NCBI GenBank assembly: GCA_902812455.1
Contig: CADDZH010000036.1
Location: 1-43,646, forward strand
DNA: 43,646 nt
Reading direction: 5' to 3'
Source of the DNA: Chloroflexota bacterium
GTDB taxonomy: Bacteria; Chloroflexota; Ktedonobacteria; Ktedonobacterales; Ktedonobacteraceae
The notes under the pieces are model-generated. The model did no database searches and had not been told where the DNA came from. It saw nothing but the letters and a program-made list of their open reading frames with translations. Made by a program: the position numbers and the translations under genes. Shown here piece after piece: positions 16,597-24,763 of this stretch; position 1 is the first letter of the stretch; every line of letters begins with the position of its first letter.

Positions 16597-18174
16597 ATGA
16601 GCAGTGTTGTTGAAGATGTGATGGCGCGAGGACAGACGCCATTTAAGAATGAGCCTGTGACCGATTTTACGAAGGATGAGAATAAGCAGGCCCAGTTTAG
16701 GGCTTTAGAGCAAGTCAAGAGCGAGCTGGGACGTACCTATCCGCTGATTATCGGCGGCAAGAAGATTACGAACAAGGATACATTCGCCTCGCTCAATCCT
16801 TCGCAGCCAGACCAGGTGGTGGGCTATTTTTCACAGGCTACAGTTGAGCAAGTGAATGAGGCCGTGCAGGCAGCGGCAGAGGCTTTTGAAAGCTGGAAGC
16901 GCGTTCCGGCTGATGAGCGCGCGGGCTATCTCTTCGCGGCTGCCGATATGCTGAAGCAGCGGCGTTTCTACTTTAATGCCTGGGAGATCTATGAGGTTGG
17001 GAAGAGCTGGGTTGAGGCGGATGCCGATATAGCGGAAGAGATCGACTTCCTGGAGTTTTATGCGCGCGAGATGATCCGGCTGGCAGGGGAACAGCCGCTG
17101 ACGAAGATCGAGGAGGAAGATAACGAGCTTGTCTATATCCCCCTGGGTGTAGGAGCGGTGATCCCGCCCTGGAATTTCCCCGGCGCGATCATGGTGGGCA
17201 TGACCAGCGCATCCATTGTCGCGGGCAATACCGTAGTGCTGAAACCATCCAGCCTGTCACCGGCCATAGCGGCGCAATTCGTGAATATCATGGAAGAGGT
17301 TGGACTACCGGCGGGTGTGCTTAATTTCCTGACCGGTTCCGGCTCAAAGATTGGGGACGCCTTGATTGAACATCCCCAGGTACGCTTTATCGCCTTTACC
17401 GGCTCACGTGATGTAGGCCTGCGCATTAACGAGCTAGCAGCTAAGCCACAGAAGGGGCAGAAGTGGATCAAGCGGGCGATCCTGGAAATGGGTGGCAAGG
17501 ATGCAGTGGTTGTAGACGAGACCGCCGATCTTGATGCCGCTGCAACAGGCATTGTCGTCTCGGCCTTTGGTTTCCAGGGCCAGAAGTGCTCGGCAGGCTC
17601 GCGAGCGATCATTGTTGACCAGGTCTACGATCAGGTCTTACAGAAGGTGATCGAGAAAACAAAGCAGTTGACAGTGGGCGACGTTACACAGCCCGATACA
17701 TATATGGGGCCTGTGGTAGACGAGAACGCCATGAAGAAGATCTTGCAGTATATCGAGATCGGCAAGAAAGAAGGACGACTGGTTGCTGGCGGCGGGCATC
17801 ACGGGCCTGGCTACTTCATCGAGCCGACCATCTTCGCGGATGTCGATCCATATGCTCGCATTGCCCAGGAAGAGATTTTTGGGCCGGTGCTGGCGGTGAT
17901 TCGAGCGAAAGATTTTGACGACGCGATGCGCATTGCCAACTCTACAGAATACGGGCTTACCGGATCGCTCTATTCGCGTGATCCTGAGCATATTGAGCGT
18001 GCCAAAGAGGACTTTTTTGTGGGGAATCTCTACTTCAACCGCAAATGCACAGGGGCGCTGGTAGGCGTCCATCCCTTCGGCGGCTTCAATATGTCCGGGA
18101 CCGATTCTAAGGCGGGCGGACCTGACTACCTGCTGCTCTTCACACAGGCGAAGGCGATCTCGGCCAAGAAGTAG
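16597..18174 (+). CDS. rocA: 1-pyrroline-5-carboxylate dehydrogenase (RocA type)
   Basis: This 525-residue aldehyde dehydrogenase oxidises glutamate semialdehyde to glutamate with NAD, the last step of proline and arginine breakdown. Its length and N-terminus (RTYPLIIGGKKI) match the single-function RocA group. The catalytic Cys331 lies in GQKCSAGSR and the general base Glu297 in LEMGGKDAV. The P5C-type PPWNFP and the C-terminal PFGGFNMSGTDSKAGG are present. The ATG follows AAAGGAG by seven bases. The next gene follows closely, so the two may be co-transcribed. Proline dehydrogenase is not in the window. Confidence 0.9.
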   Translation: MSSVVEDVMARGQTPFKNEPVTDFTKDENKQAQFRALEQVKSELGRTYPLIIGGKKITNKDTFASLNPSQPDQVVGYFSQATVEQVNEAVQAAAEAFESWKRVPADERAGYLFAAADMLKQRRFYFNAWEIYEVGKSWVEADADIAEEIDFLEFYAREMIRLAGEQPLTKIEEEDNELVYIPLGVGAVIPPWNFPGAIMVGMTSASIVAGNTVVLKPSSLSPAIAAQFVNIMEEVGLPAGVLNFLTGSGSKIGDALIEHPQVRFIAFTGSRDVGLRINELAAKPQKGQKWIKRAILEMGGKDAVVVDETADLDAAATGIVVSAFGFQGQKCSAGSRAIIVDQVYDQVLQKVIEKTKQLTVGDVTQPDTYMGPVVDENAMKKILQYIEIGKKEGRLVAGGGHHGPGYFIEPTIFADVDPYARIAQEEIFGPVLAVIRAKDFDDAMRIANSTEYGLTGSLYSRDPEHIERAKEDFFVGNLYFNRKCTGALVGVHPFGGFNMSGTDSKAGGPDYLLLFTQAKAISAKK

Positions 18175-18189
18175 AGGAGGCTCCTCAAC

Positions 18190-19125
18190 TTGTCAAATGT
18201 CACACGACTGGATAGCGGGGTATGGCAGATCTCCCTGCCATTCCTCGGCGAACCCCAGATTATCGGCTCATACCTTCTATCCGGGAACAACGAACTGGCG
18301 ATTATCGATCCAGGGCCAGGAAGCACGCTCGAATCGTTACTGTTTTCACTTGGCCAGGCCGGTTTCAAACCGCAGGACGTTACACATATCCTGCTCACAC
18401 ACGTTCACCTCGATCACGCCGGGGTGACCGGCTCGCTGATGCGCTATCTTCCCAGGGCGCAGGTCTACGTGCATAGCCTGGGCGCCCGGCACCTGATCGA
18501 TCCCTCACGGCTGATCGAGAGCGCGGCCCGTATTTATGGGGAGCGGATGCAATTGTTGTGGGGTAATATCGAGCCAACGCCAGCCGAGCGCGTTAATCGC
18601 ATTGGCGAAGGTGATGTGCTCGATGTGGCCGGTCGCCAGATCGAAGTACATTACACACCCGGGCACGCCATCCATCACGTAGCGTTTTTCGATCCGCAAA
18701 CACGCGAATTCTTTGCAGGCGATGTGGCAGGTGTGCGCCTGCCCGACGCAGATTACATCCGCCCACCTACGCCACCACCCGATATCGACCTCGAGGCATG
18801 GTCGGCCAGCATCGAGCGTATCCGGCAACTGCACCCGAGCGTGATCTATATTGCGCACTTCGGCCCAACTTACGATATCGACCGGCATCTTGATCGGCTG
18901 GAAGAAGCGCTGTACGAATGGGGTAATTTTGTGCTGGAGCAGATGCGGCAGGGGAAGAGCGAAGGCGAGATCATTGCGCTGATCATCGCAAAGACACAGC
19001 CCGAACTGGAGCGCCTCTCGCACAATCCTCACATTATCGAGCGCTATGAGATCGCGGCGAACTACGCCATGAGCGTGCAGGGGTACATGAGGTATTGGAG
19101 AAAGAAGCACCCCGAGCTGCTCTAA
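18190..19125 (+). CDS. MBL-fold metallo-hydrolase
   Basis: The start is the TTG at 18190, nine bases after AGGAGG; no ATG fits in this frame near the domain start. The 311-residue protein has the metal motif THVHLDHAG, then YTPGHAIHHV, FAGDVAG and IAHFGPT, which together give a complete binuclear site. A helical C-terminal part (residues about 220-311) resembles the DUF/winged tail of glyoxalase-II-like and RNase-Z-like hydrolases. It probably hydrolyses a thioester or similar small molecule. It lies 15 bases after P5C dehydrogenase. Confidence 0.82.
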   Translation: MSNVTRLDSGVWQISLPFLGEPQIIGSYLLSGNNELAIIDPGPGSTLESLLFSLGQAGFKPQDVTHILLTHVHLDHAGVTGSLMRYLPRAQVYVHSLGARHLIDPSRLIESAARIYGERMQLLWGNIEPTPAERVNRIGEGDVLDVAGRQIEVHYTPGHAIHHVAFFDPQTREFFAGDVAGVRLPDADYIRPPTPPPDIDLEAWSASIERIRQLHPSVIYIAHFGPTYDIDRHLDRLEEALYEWGNFVLEQMRQGKSEGEIIALIIAKTQPELERLSHNPHIIERYEIAANYAMSVQGYMRYWRKKHPELL

Positions 19126-19682
19126 TCTGTTTTGAGGAGAGAAAACATTTTTTCGTCGTGGAAGCGGCCGTTTTCAAAGAAGCGTTCTCGCAGGAGCCCT
19201 TCCTCGTGAAAACCAAGCTTTTGCAACACGCGCTGCGATGCCAGGTTTGGCAGGGCAATATGGGCTTCAAGGCGATGTAACTGGTAGTGATCGAAGCCGA
19301 ATTGAATGATGGCTGCCAGGGCTTCGGTCATGATGCCTTTGTTCCAGTAGGGCATGGCAAGTACATAGCTCAGCGTAGCATACCAGCATGTATCCGGCCC
19401 GTTGCTGTCGCGCGAGTACCCACACGTTCCTATAACCTTGCCTTTTCCTCTCAAGGTGATGCCCCAACGTATAGCTGCGTTCTCTTCAAAGTGCCTGCGA
19501 TGCTCAACAAAGCTCTGCTGTACTTCTCCAAGCCGGGTCATAGGAGCATCAAAGAAGCGCATTACCTCTTTATCAGTATAAAATTGGAAAGCATCTGGGG
19601 CATCTTGTGGCTGCAATTCGCGCAATAAGAGGCGTTCTGTTTCGAGCACAGGAAATGTTTTAAGCGGCATCTTATCACTCAT
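19122..19682 (-). CDS. GNAT acetyltransferase, RimJ/RimL-like
   Basis: The 186-residue protein opens with ETERLLLRELQPQDA, the typical start of RimJ/RimL N-acetyltransferases. It continues to acetyl-CoA-binding NKGIMTEALAAII and the terminal LPNLASQRVLQKLGFHEEG. Such enzymes acetylate alpha-amines of ribosomal proteins or detoxify small amines. Its last four bases overlap the end of the convergent MBL gene. The ATG at 19682 has only a weak ribosome-binding site; a second in-frame ATG lies four codons on. Confidence 0.83.
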   Translation of the reverse strand: MSDKMPLKTFPVLETERLLLRELQPQDAPDAFQFYTDKEVMRFFDAPMTRLGEVQQSFVEHRRHFEENAAIRWGITLRGKGKVIGTCGYSRDSNGPDTCWYATLSYVLAMPYWNKGIMTEALAAIIQFGFDHYQLHRLEAHIALPNLASQRVLQKLGFHEEGLLRERFFENGRFHDEKMFSLLKTD

Positions 19683-19806
19683 AATGGCTTCTCATCTGGG
19701 TCTCCATCCTTTGGGGTGACGAGGGCGACGCAAGCGTCCCCACCGCTCTTCCCCGCCGCTCCCGCCCCTACGACAGGTTCACCCGCAAGGATCGAGAGCC
19801 TATCCT

Positions 19807-20163
19807 TCAGGGCTCCTCCATTTGTAACCTGCGCCGCTGCTGTTCAGAGCTCCAGCGAGTCAAGGTTAAGGTTTCCCCCTCATTTTTGGGTTCGTAGTAG
19901 ACGGTTGCGATGTCAAAAGCTGTCAGATAGCCGAGAAGCACATAATCGGGGCTATTCTCGCATTGCAGCCATTCAGCCAGCTTTTTCTGAGCGCACTCCT
20001 CACAAAGATAGCCGAAGAGAGGGCGACCCTGTTCATCGTGATGTTCATATTCGAAAACAGGCGTGTTCTGTCTGCAGCGCCCACAGACACGATCCCACAC
20101 CTCCCCATCGCTGGTATATCGTCTGAGGCTCCAAACGAGCTTGCCTGTTGGTATTCTGCTCAT
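19807..20163 (-). CDS. Small hypothetical protein with a four-cysteine zinc knuckle
   Basis: I do not recognise the family. The 118-residue product starts at ATG 20163, six bases after AAGGAA, which supports it as a real gene. Residues 27-58 contain CGRC and CEEC pairs about 25 residues apart, a likely zinc-binding finger, followed by a mixed helix/strand region ending in a basic, glutamine-rich tail. It stands alone between a GNAT gene on the same strand and the divergent MgtC gene. A nucleic-acid or protein adaptor role would be a guess. Confidence 0.6.
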   Translation of the reverse strand: MSRIPTGKLVWSLRRYTSDGEVWDRVCGRCRQNTPVFEYEHHDEQGRPLFGYLCEECAQKKLAEWLQCENSPDYVLLGYLTAFDIATVYYEPKNEGETLTLTRWSSEQQRRRLQMEEP

Positions 20164-20281
20164 GAAAGATTCCTTCTGCTAGAGGAAGAAAGAGAATCGT
20201 GGTCTCTGACAGCACTATCTTAGTATACCACACGCGATATGCCAGCCTTGTAAAGAGGGCAGAAACGTGGTATAGTTATAT

Positions 20282-20322
20282 TTAACATTCTATTAACATT
20301 TTCTTAACATTCCGTTAACATT
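20282..20322 (+). promoter_or_regulatory. Four TTAACATT repeats at 11-bp spacing (PhoP/PhoB-box-like operator)
   Basis: TTAACATT occurs at 20282, 20293, 20304 and 20315, each exactly 11 bp after the last, so the copies lie on one face of the helix. Bacillus PhoP boxes are direct repeats of TT(A/T/C)ACA with about 5-bp gaps, usually four copies, and this matches closely. A possible -10 is TATATC at 20341-20346. The next gene is MgtC-like. The binding protein is inferred. Confidence 0.7.
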
Positions 20323-20365
20323 TATTTCCTGGCAGAGAGATATATCAGACGAAGGGGGAAGGCAG

Positions 20366-21109
20366 ATGATTTCTGTTCAAACAGCCGTGCTCAGGCTCGG
20401 CCTCGCGCTCGTTCTTGGCGCCCTGGTGGGATTAGAGCGCGAACGAGGTGAGCGCACAGCCGGCTTACGAACCCATACACTTGTGGCACTTGGTGCCTGC
20501 CTGGTAATGATCGTTTCTGCCTTTGGCTTCTCCGACATTCTTGGGACGAACAATGTAGTACTTGATCCCTCTCGTATCGCGGCTCAGGTCGTTAGCGGGA
20601 TTGGGTTTCTTGGCGCGGGGACGATTCTGCTACGGAAAGAGATCGTGAAGGGGCTAACGACTGCCGCCGCTATCTGGGTGGTTGCTGCGATTGGATTAGC
20701 ATGTGGAGCGGGCTTACTTATTGAAGCCGTAATTACCACTATCTTCACTATTGCCATTCTTGCGCTCCTGCAGCCTCTCAGGCGAAGGCTGCGCCGTTCA
20801 CCGGAAGTCTATCACCTGCGCATAAAAGTGACGGCGGTAGAGGAAGCACTCCTGGGGCGTGTCTACGATACGTGCATGCAGGCGAGAGTCACTATTGAAA
20901 ACATCGAGGTGCAGGCGGGCGGTGGAAGAGAAAAGGTGGAGATCGAATGCACAACCAGCGAAGCGCTGCGGCTGGCCAAATCTCTTGTCGCACTGCGCAC
21001 AGCGCCAGGAATTGAAACTGTCTCGGTCAATTTACGCAATCCGGTGAGCGCAATAGCGCCTTTCCCGTTCTTCGCTGAAGAGCAAACAGCAGAAGAAACG
21101 CTTGAGTGA
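20366..21109 (+). CDS. mgtC: MgtC/SapB family membrane protein
   Basis: The 247-residue protein starts at ATG 20366 after AAGGGGG. Residues 1-140 hold the MgtC domain: LGALVGLERE, RTHTLVALGA, the hallmark GIGFLGAGTIL, and TTAAAIWVVAAIGLACG, with four to five membrane helices. Residues 150-247 form a soluble ACT-like tail (YHLRIKVTAVEE). MgtC proteins support growth at low magnesium and in macrophages, and in Salmonella they act on phosphate uptake and ATP synthase. The Pho-box-like repeats upstream suggest phosphate-starvation control. No transporter gene is adjacent. Confidence 0.87.
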   Translation: MISVQTAVLRLGLALVLGALVGLERERGERTAGLRTHTLVALGACLVMIVSAFGFSDILGTNNVVLDPSRIAAQVVSGIGFLGAGTILLRKEIVKGLTTAAAIWVVAAIGLACGAGLLIEAVITTIFTIAILALLQPLRRRLRRSPEVYHLRIKVTAVEEALLGRVYDTCMQARVTIENIEVQAGGGREKVEIECTTSEALRLAKSLVALRTAPGIETVSVNLRNPVSAIAPFPFFAEEQTAEETLE

Positions 21110-21160
21110 ATGTTTAGTGCCCTGAAGCTACTTGATAAATGATAGGCTATTTTGTCTCGT

Positions 21161-21865
21161 TCAAGGATAACCTAGATAGCATTCCTGCTGGCAGTATTCG
21201 CACCATCCTACGAGAATAGTAGACGAGGTCTCATGGTCCGTGGGATCAAGAGCAGGGGTTTCCACGCTAGGGGAAGATGGCAGGGTAGGGGCAAGCTCTA
21301 CCCCTACGGGGCGAGGACAAGATTGAATGTTGGTGAGGCGGCGAGCGCAACGGCAAACGTATCCATGCTGGCGGGCGGGGTTGCCAAAGACGAGGGCATG
21401 GGGAGGCACATCTTTTGTTACGACGGAACCTGCGCCGATCAGGGCAAATGTGCCGATGGTGATGCCGCAGACGATAACGGAACCGGCCCCGATCGATGCA
21501 CCATATTGCACGAGCGTGGGAGTGATCTGCCAATCCTCAGGGCCTTTGAGCTTGCCATCGGGGGTAATGGCGCGAGGAAGCAGGTCATTGGTGAAGCAGG
21601 CGTGGGGACCGACAAAGACGCCATCTTCGAGCGTGACACCTTCAAAGATAGAGACGTGATTCTGAATTTTGACGCGCGAGCCAATCCTGACATGCGCATC
21701 GATGTAGACGCCCTTGCCAATATTGCATGATTCGCCGATATACGCATGCTCGCGCACCTGAACCTGTCCCCATATGCGGGTTCCTGCTCCAATGTGGGCC
21801 TCCGGCGAGACTTCAGCCGTGGGGTGGATGTAGATAGATGTACGTTCCTGTGTCATATCATACAT
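21161..21865 (-). CDS. Left-handed beta-helix sugar N-acetyltransferase (WbpD-like)
   Basis: I start the 234-residue protein at ATG 21865, four bases after AAGAAGG. It overlaps the end of the aminotransferase gene upstream on this strand by a few bases. Hexapeptide repeats ([47 protein letters not shown]) build the helix, and [10 protein letters not shown] ends it. Relatives acetylate the 3-amino group of UDP-2-acetamido-3-amino-glucuronate. The tail has two Cys pairs, CRC and CEYCQQEC, as in the zinc-ribbon tail of this family. Here they are about 50 residues apart because a palindromic repeat sequence (about 21285-21310) codes the stretch between them. Translational coupling to the WbpE-like gene supports the role. 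Confidence 0.85.
   Translation of the reverse strand: MYDMTQERTSIYIHPTAEVSPEAHIGAGTRIWGQVQVREHAYIGESCNIGKGVYIDAHVRIGSRVKIQNHVSIFEGVTLEDGVFVGPHACFTNDLLPRAITPDGKLKGPEDWQITPTLVQYGASIGAGSVIVCGITIGTFALIGAGSVVTKDVPPHALVFGNPARQHGYVCRCARRLTNIQSCPRPVGVELAPTLPSSPSVETPALDPTDHETSSTILVGWCEYCQQECYLGYP
21283..21312. repeat. GTAGGGG palindromic repeat inside the acetyltransferase gene
   Basis: GTAGGGG and CCCCTAC flank a short spacer here. The same motif builds the intergenic palindrome at 15747-15835. It is read in frame as a Pro/Ser-rich linker within the acetyltransferase tail, so a dispersed repeat appears to have been captured into coding sequence. Confidence 0.6.
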
Positions 21866-22979
21866 GTGCCTTCTTGGCAGTCTTGCTTGCCTTACGAACG
21901 GCATTGACCACCAGCTCTATCTGCTCAGAGGTCAGCTCTGGATACATGGGCAGGGAAAAGATATGCCGGGTCACGTGCTCCGTGATGGGAAGCGAGCCAC
22001 GCCGGTAGCCATAATGAGCGCACGCAGGCTGCAGGTGAATAGGGATGGGATAATGTATGCCGGTACCGATACCCTCTTGTGCCAGAACGTGGCGAACATG
22101 GTCGCGATCCTGCACCTGAACGACATAGACATAATAGACATGCGTCCCCCAGGGCCTGGCAATGGGCAGTTTCTCGACCAGCCCTTGTAATTGCTCATCA
22201 TAGGCGCGGGCATGCGCCTGGCGAGCGGCATTCCACCGGTCAAGGTACGGCAGCTTCACGCGCAGGATGGCCGCCTGTACCTCATCCATGCGAGCATTGA
22301 CCCCCATCATCTCATGGTGGTAGCGTACCTTCGAGCCATGATCGCGCAACATGCATAGCGTTTCGGCCAGCTTCTCATCATTGGTCAGGCAGATGCCGGC
22401 TTCACCATAGGCGCCGAGATTTTTGCTCAAGTAGAGGCTAAAACAGGCGACATCGCCAAAGCTGCCGATTTGCTGCCCCTGGTAGGTAGCTCCATGCGCC
22501 TGGGATGCATCTTCAATCACACGCAGCCCATGCTTGCGGGCAAACTCCATGATGGGCTGCATTTCAGCAGGATGACCGTAGAGGTGAACGGGGATAATGG
22601 CGCGAGTACGGGGAGTGAGCGCCTGGTCAAGCTGTTGCCAGTCCATAGTATAGGTATCGGGATCGATATCAACGAAGACGGGCGTTGCGCCAACCAGGGC
22701 AATGGCCTCGGCGGTAGCGATGAAGCTATTGGCGGTGGTAATCACTTCGTCGCCAGGGCCAATGCCACAGGCGCGCAAAGCCAGGGTAAGGGCATCGGTT
22801 CCATTGGAGAGGCTTATTCCATAACGGCAGCCACAGTAGGTCGCAAATTCCTGTTCAAACGCCTGCTGCTGTGGGCCGAGAAAAAGCTGCATACCGTCGA
22901 ATACCTGCTCAATGGCTGCCATAATCTCGCGCTTGATGCTTTGATATTGCGCTTGTAAATCCACAAGGGGTATATGCAT
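21858..22979 (-). CDS. DegT/DnrJ/EryC1/StrS sugar aminotransferase (WbpE-like)
   Basis: The 373-residue PLP enzyme starts at ATG 22979. Family marks are [11 protein letters not shown] near residue 60, Asp157 in [10 protein letters not shown] (pairs with the PLP ring), and the Schiff-base Lys186 in [15 protein letters not shown]. The C-terminus has [13 protein letters not shown]. Such enzymes move an amino group from glutamate to a keto-sugar nucleotide. The adjacent WbpD-like acetyltransferase and a WbpB-like dehydrogenase at 36087 point to UDP-3-keto-GlcNAc-uronate as substrate. The WbpA-type UDP-GlcNAc 6-dehydrogenase is not in the window. Confidence 0.88.
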   Translation of the reverse strand: MHIPLVDLQAQYQSIKREIMAAIEQVFDGMQLFLGPQQQAFEQEFATYCGCRYGISLSNGTDALTLALRACGIGPGDEVITTANSFIATAEAIALVGATPVFVDIDPDTYTMDWQQLDQALTPRTRAIIPVHLYGHPAEMQPIMEFARKHGLRVIEDASQAHGATYQGQQIGSFGDVACFSLYLSKNLGAYGEAGICLTNDEKLAETLCMLRDHGSKVRYHHEMMGVNARMDEVQAAILRVKLPYLDRWNAARQAHARAYDEQLQGLVEKLPIARPWGTHVYYVYVVQVQDRDHVRHVLAQEGIGTGIHYPIPIHLQPACAHYGYRRGSLPITEHVTRHIFSLPMYPELTSEQIELVVNAVRKASKTAKKAHV

Positions 22980-23063
22980 ACGTATAGTTGCTCCTTCACT
23001 TCTTAGACAAGGTTCAATGGGATGTGACAGTCTCTCATTACATTAATAGAAAGGTCTGGCCAT

Positions 23064-23106
23064 GTCATCCTGAGCGACAGAGATCCTTCGCTTCGCTCAG
23101 GATGAC
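23064..23106. repeat. Intergenic inverted repeat with 13-bp perfect arms
   Basis: GTCATCCTGAGCG (23064-23076) is the exact reverse complement of CGCTCAGGATGAC (23094-23106) across a 17-base loop. The right half is the inverted copy of the repeat at 9626-9650. It lies between the starts and ends of two minus-strand polysaccharide genes and could form a hairpin. No T-run follows on either strand. Confidence 0.8.
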
Positions 23107-23175
23107 ACATTGGAGACATCTCAGTCTTACCATACATTATAGCCAGAAAGGTATGTGTACCAAATATCTGGGCAG

Positions 23176-24471
23176 CTATTCCTGAATCGGTGAAGAGAGC
23201 GCTTCAGAGACCTGCGATCCGCTCTTCGGGGAAAAGAGGATCTCATAAGCTAGTAACAGATTTTTTTTGCTATGATCCCAGCTCAAAGCTTCTTCGACAC
23301 GCTTGCGCCCAAGTGCGCCTAAAGTGCTGCGCAGGTCTTGATTATCAAGCAAGATCTCAATTTTGTCCGCGAAATCTTCTACTCGATTCGGTTCAGCATA
23401 GAGAGCTGCTTCCTGCGCTGAGAATCGTGTTTCAGCCAGATCAAAAGCGATGACAGGCTTGCCCATGGCCATGTATTCCATCGTCTTAATCATCGTGCAG
23501 TACTCATTCAAGCCATTTTGTGGATCCGGGATAAGCCCCACATCCGCCACTGTTAGATAGCGTAAAATGTCCTTGCTCGCTGTCCAGCCCAGGAAACTGG
23601 CATACTCATCAAGCTCAAGTTGATGGGCAAGTGCACGCAATGCAGGCATATGATCGCCATCCCCCATCAGCACCAATGAAACATCTCGGCGTCCACGCTT
23701 ATGAACAAGTTCATGCAGAGCATAGAGGGCATACTCAACGCCATCTTGAATATTCATGATCCCTACATAGGCCAGTAAATATTGCCGTCCCCCTTTCAGT
23801 TCAGGTTCAGGCGCAACCGGCTTCATGTACTCTAAATCTGGCGCGTTGCGAACTATAAAGACCTTTCTCGCCTCACAGCCACCACGTTCGATAGCAAATT
23901 TTTTCTGTGAAGCATTGGAGGTAATGACCAGGTGAGCCGTTCGATAGGACCACCTTTCCAGCAGGAGCTGCAACCGGTAAAGCCCTGGTAAGCGTCCCCC
24001 AAATTTCACTTTGAACATCTCTGGCGCGGGGTCATGCTGATCAAAGACGAATTTCTTCCCCAGGAGTCGATAGAACAGGCTGATCAAAAAGAAGATATCA
24101 GGAGGATTGGCAGCATGAATAACATCAAAGCCACGCCGCAACAGCACCTTAAGGCTCAGCAGAAACGTCATCAAAAGAGCAGCGCTGTACTCTATAGGGT
24201 ATGCGAAGTATTTATTCTTCATTGCAGGTAAACGGTACCGGTAAATGGTGATACCATCAATACAAACTTCGGATTCCTCGTACTGTCCTTGCCCCTTAGG
24301 GCAGATAATGCTCACCTGGTAGCCTGCTTCTCGCAGGGCCTTTGCTTCGGGCCAGACGCGGCGATCAGGAGGAGCAGGTATATTTTCTACCAGCATCAGG
24401 ATGCTCCCGGCCCGCGAATGGCCTGCTTTCACTTCCCTGCTGTTCTGAGCGCCCGGCGATAGGCTTTTCAT
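23176..24471 (-). CDS. Glycosyltransferase family 4 (GT-B fold)
   Basis: The 431-residue protein starts at ATG 24471 with GGGAG upstream. The N-terminal GT-B domain begins ILMLVENIPAPPDRRVWPEA and includes FDVIHAANPPDI and FDQHDPAPEMF. The C-terminal domain has LAYVGIMNIQDGVEYAL and the donor-binding region NGLNEYCTMIKTMEYMAMGKPV, with the E(x7)E-like acidic pair. Retaining GT4 enzymes add hexoses, deoxyhexoses or uronates to polyprenyl-linked oligosaccharides on the cytoplasmic side. The residue transferred is unknown. Confidence 0.87.
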   Translation of the reverse strand: MKSLSPGAQNSREVKAGHSRAGSILMLVENIPAPPDRRVWPEAKALREAGYQVSIICPKGQGQYEESEVCIDGITIYRYRLPAMKNKYFAYPIEYSAALLMTFLLSLKVLLRRGFDVIHAANPPDIFFLISLFYRLLGKKFVFDQHDPAPEMFKVKFGGRLPGLYRLQLLLERWSYRTAHLVITSNASQKKFAIERGGCEARKVFIVRNAPDLEYMKPVAPEPELKGGRQYLLAYVGIMNIQDGVEYALYALHELVHKRGRRDVSLVLMGDGDHMPALRALAHQLELDEYASFLGWTASKDILRYLTVADVGLIPDPQNGLNEYCTMIKTMEYMAMGKPVIAFDLAETRFSAQEAALYAEPNRVEDFADKIEILLDNQDLRSTLGALGRKRVEEALSWDHSKKNLLLAYEILFSPKSGSQVSEALSSPIQE

Positions 24472-24763
24472 GGCAGGTCATCTCCCTCAAAAAGGCAAAG
24501 ACGGTTAGCGATACACCTAGTGTACCAGGTAAGATTATAACCGGTGCAGGTATACGCCCGGTGAGTATGTGTATGTAGAAATGGGTCAGATAGAGGAAAA
24601 AAGTTGCAAGCTATCAACAAATGTATGGATATCTACCGCAGTAGCAGCTTCTCAATGCTATCTACACGTTCGTCTCAACCGGAATCCTGGGGATAAAGCT
24701 TTATGTTTACAGGGGGAGAAGAAAGAGATTAGGATTCTTAAAATTCCACATGAGTACATCCAT

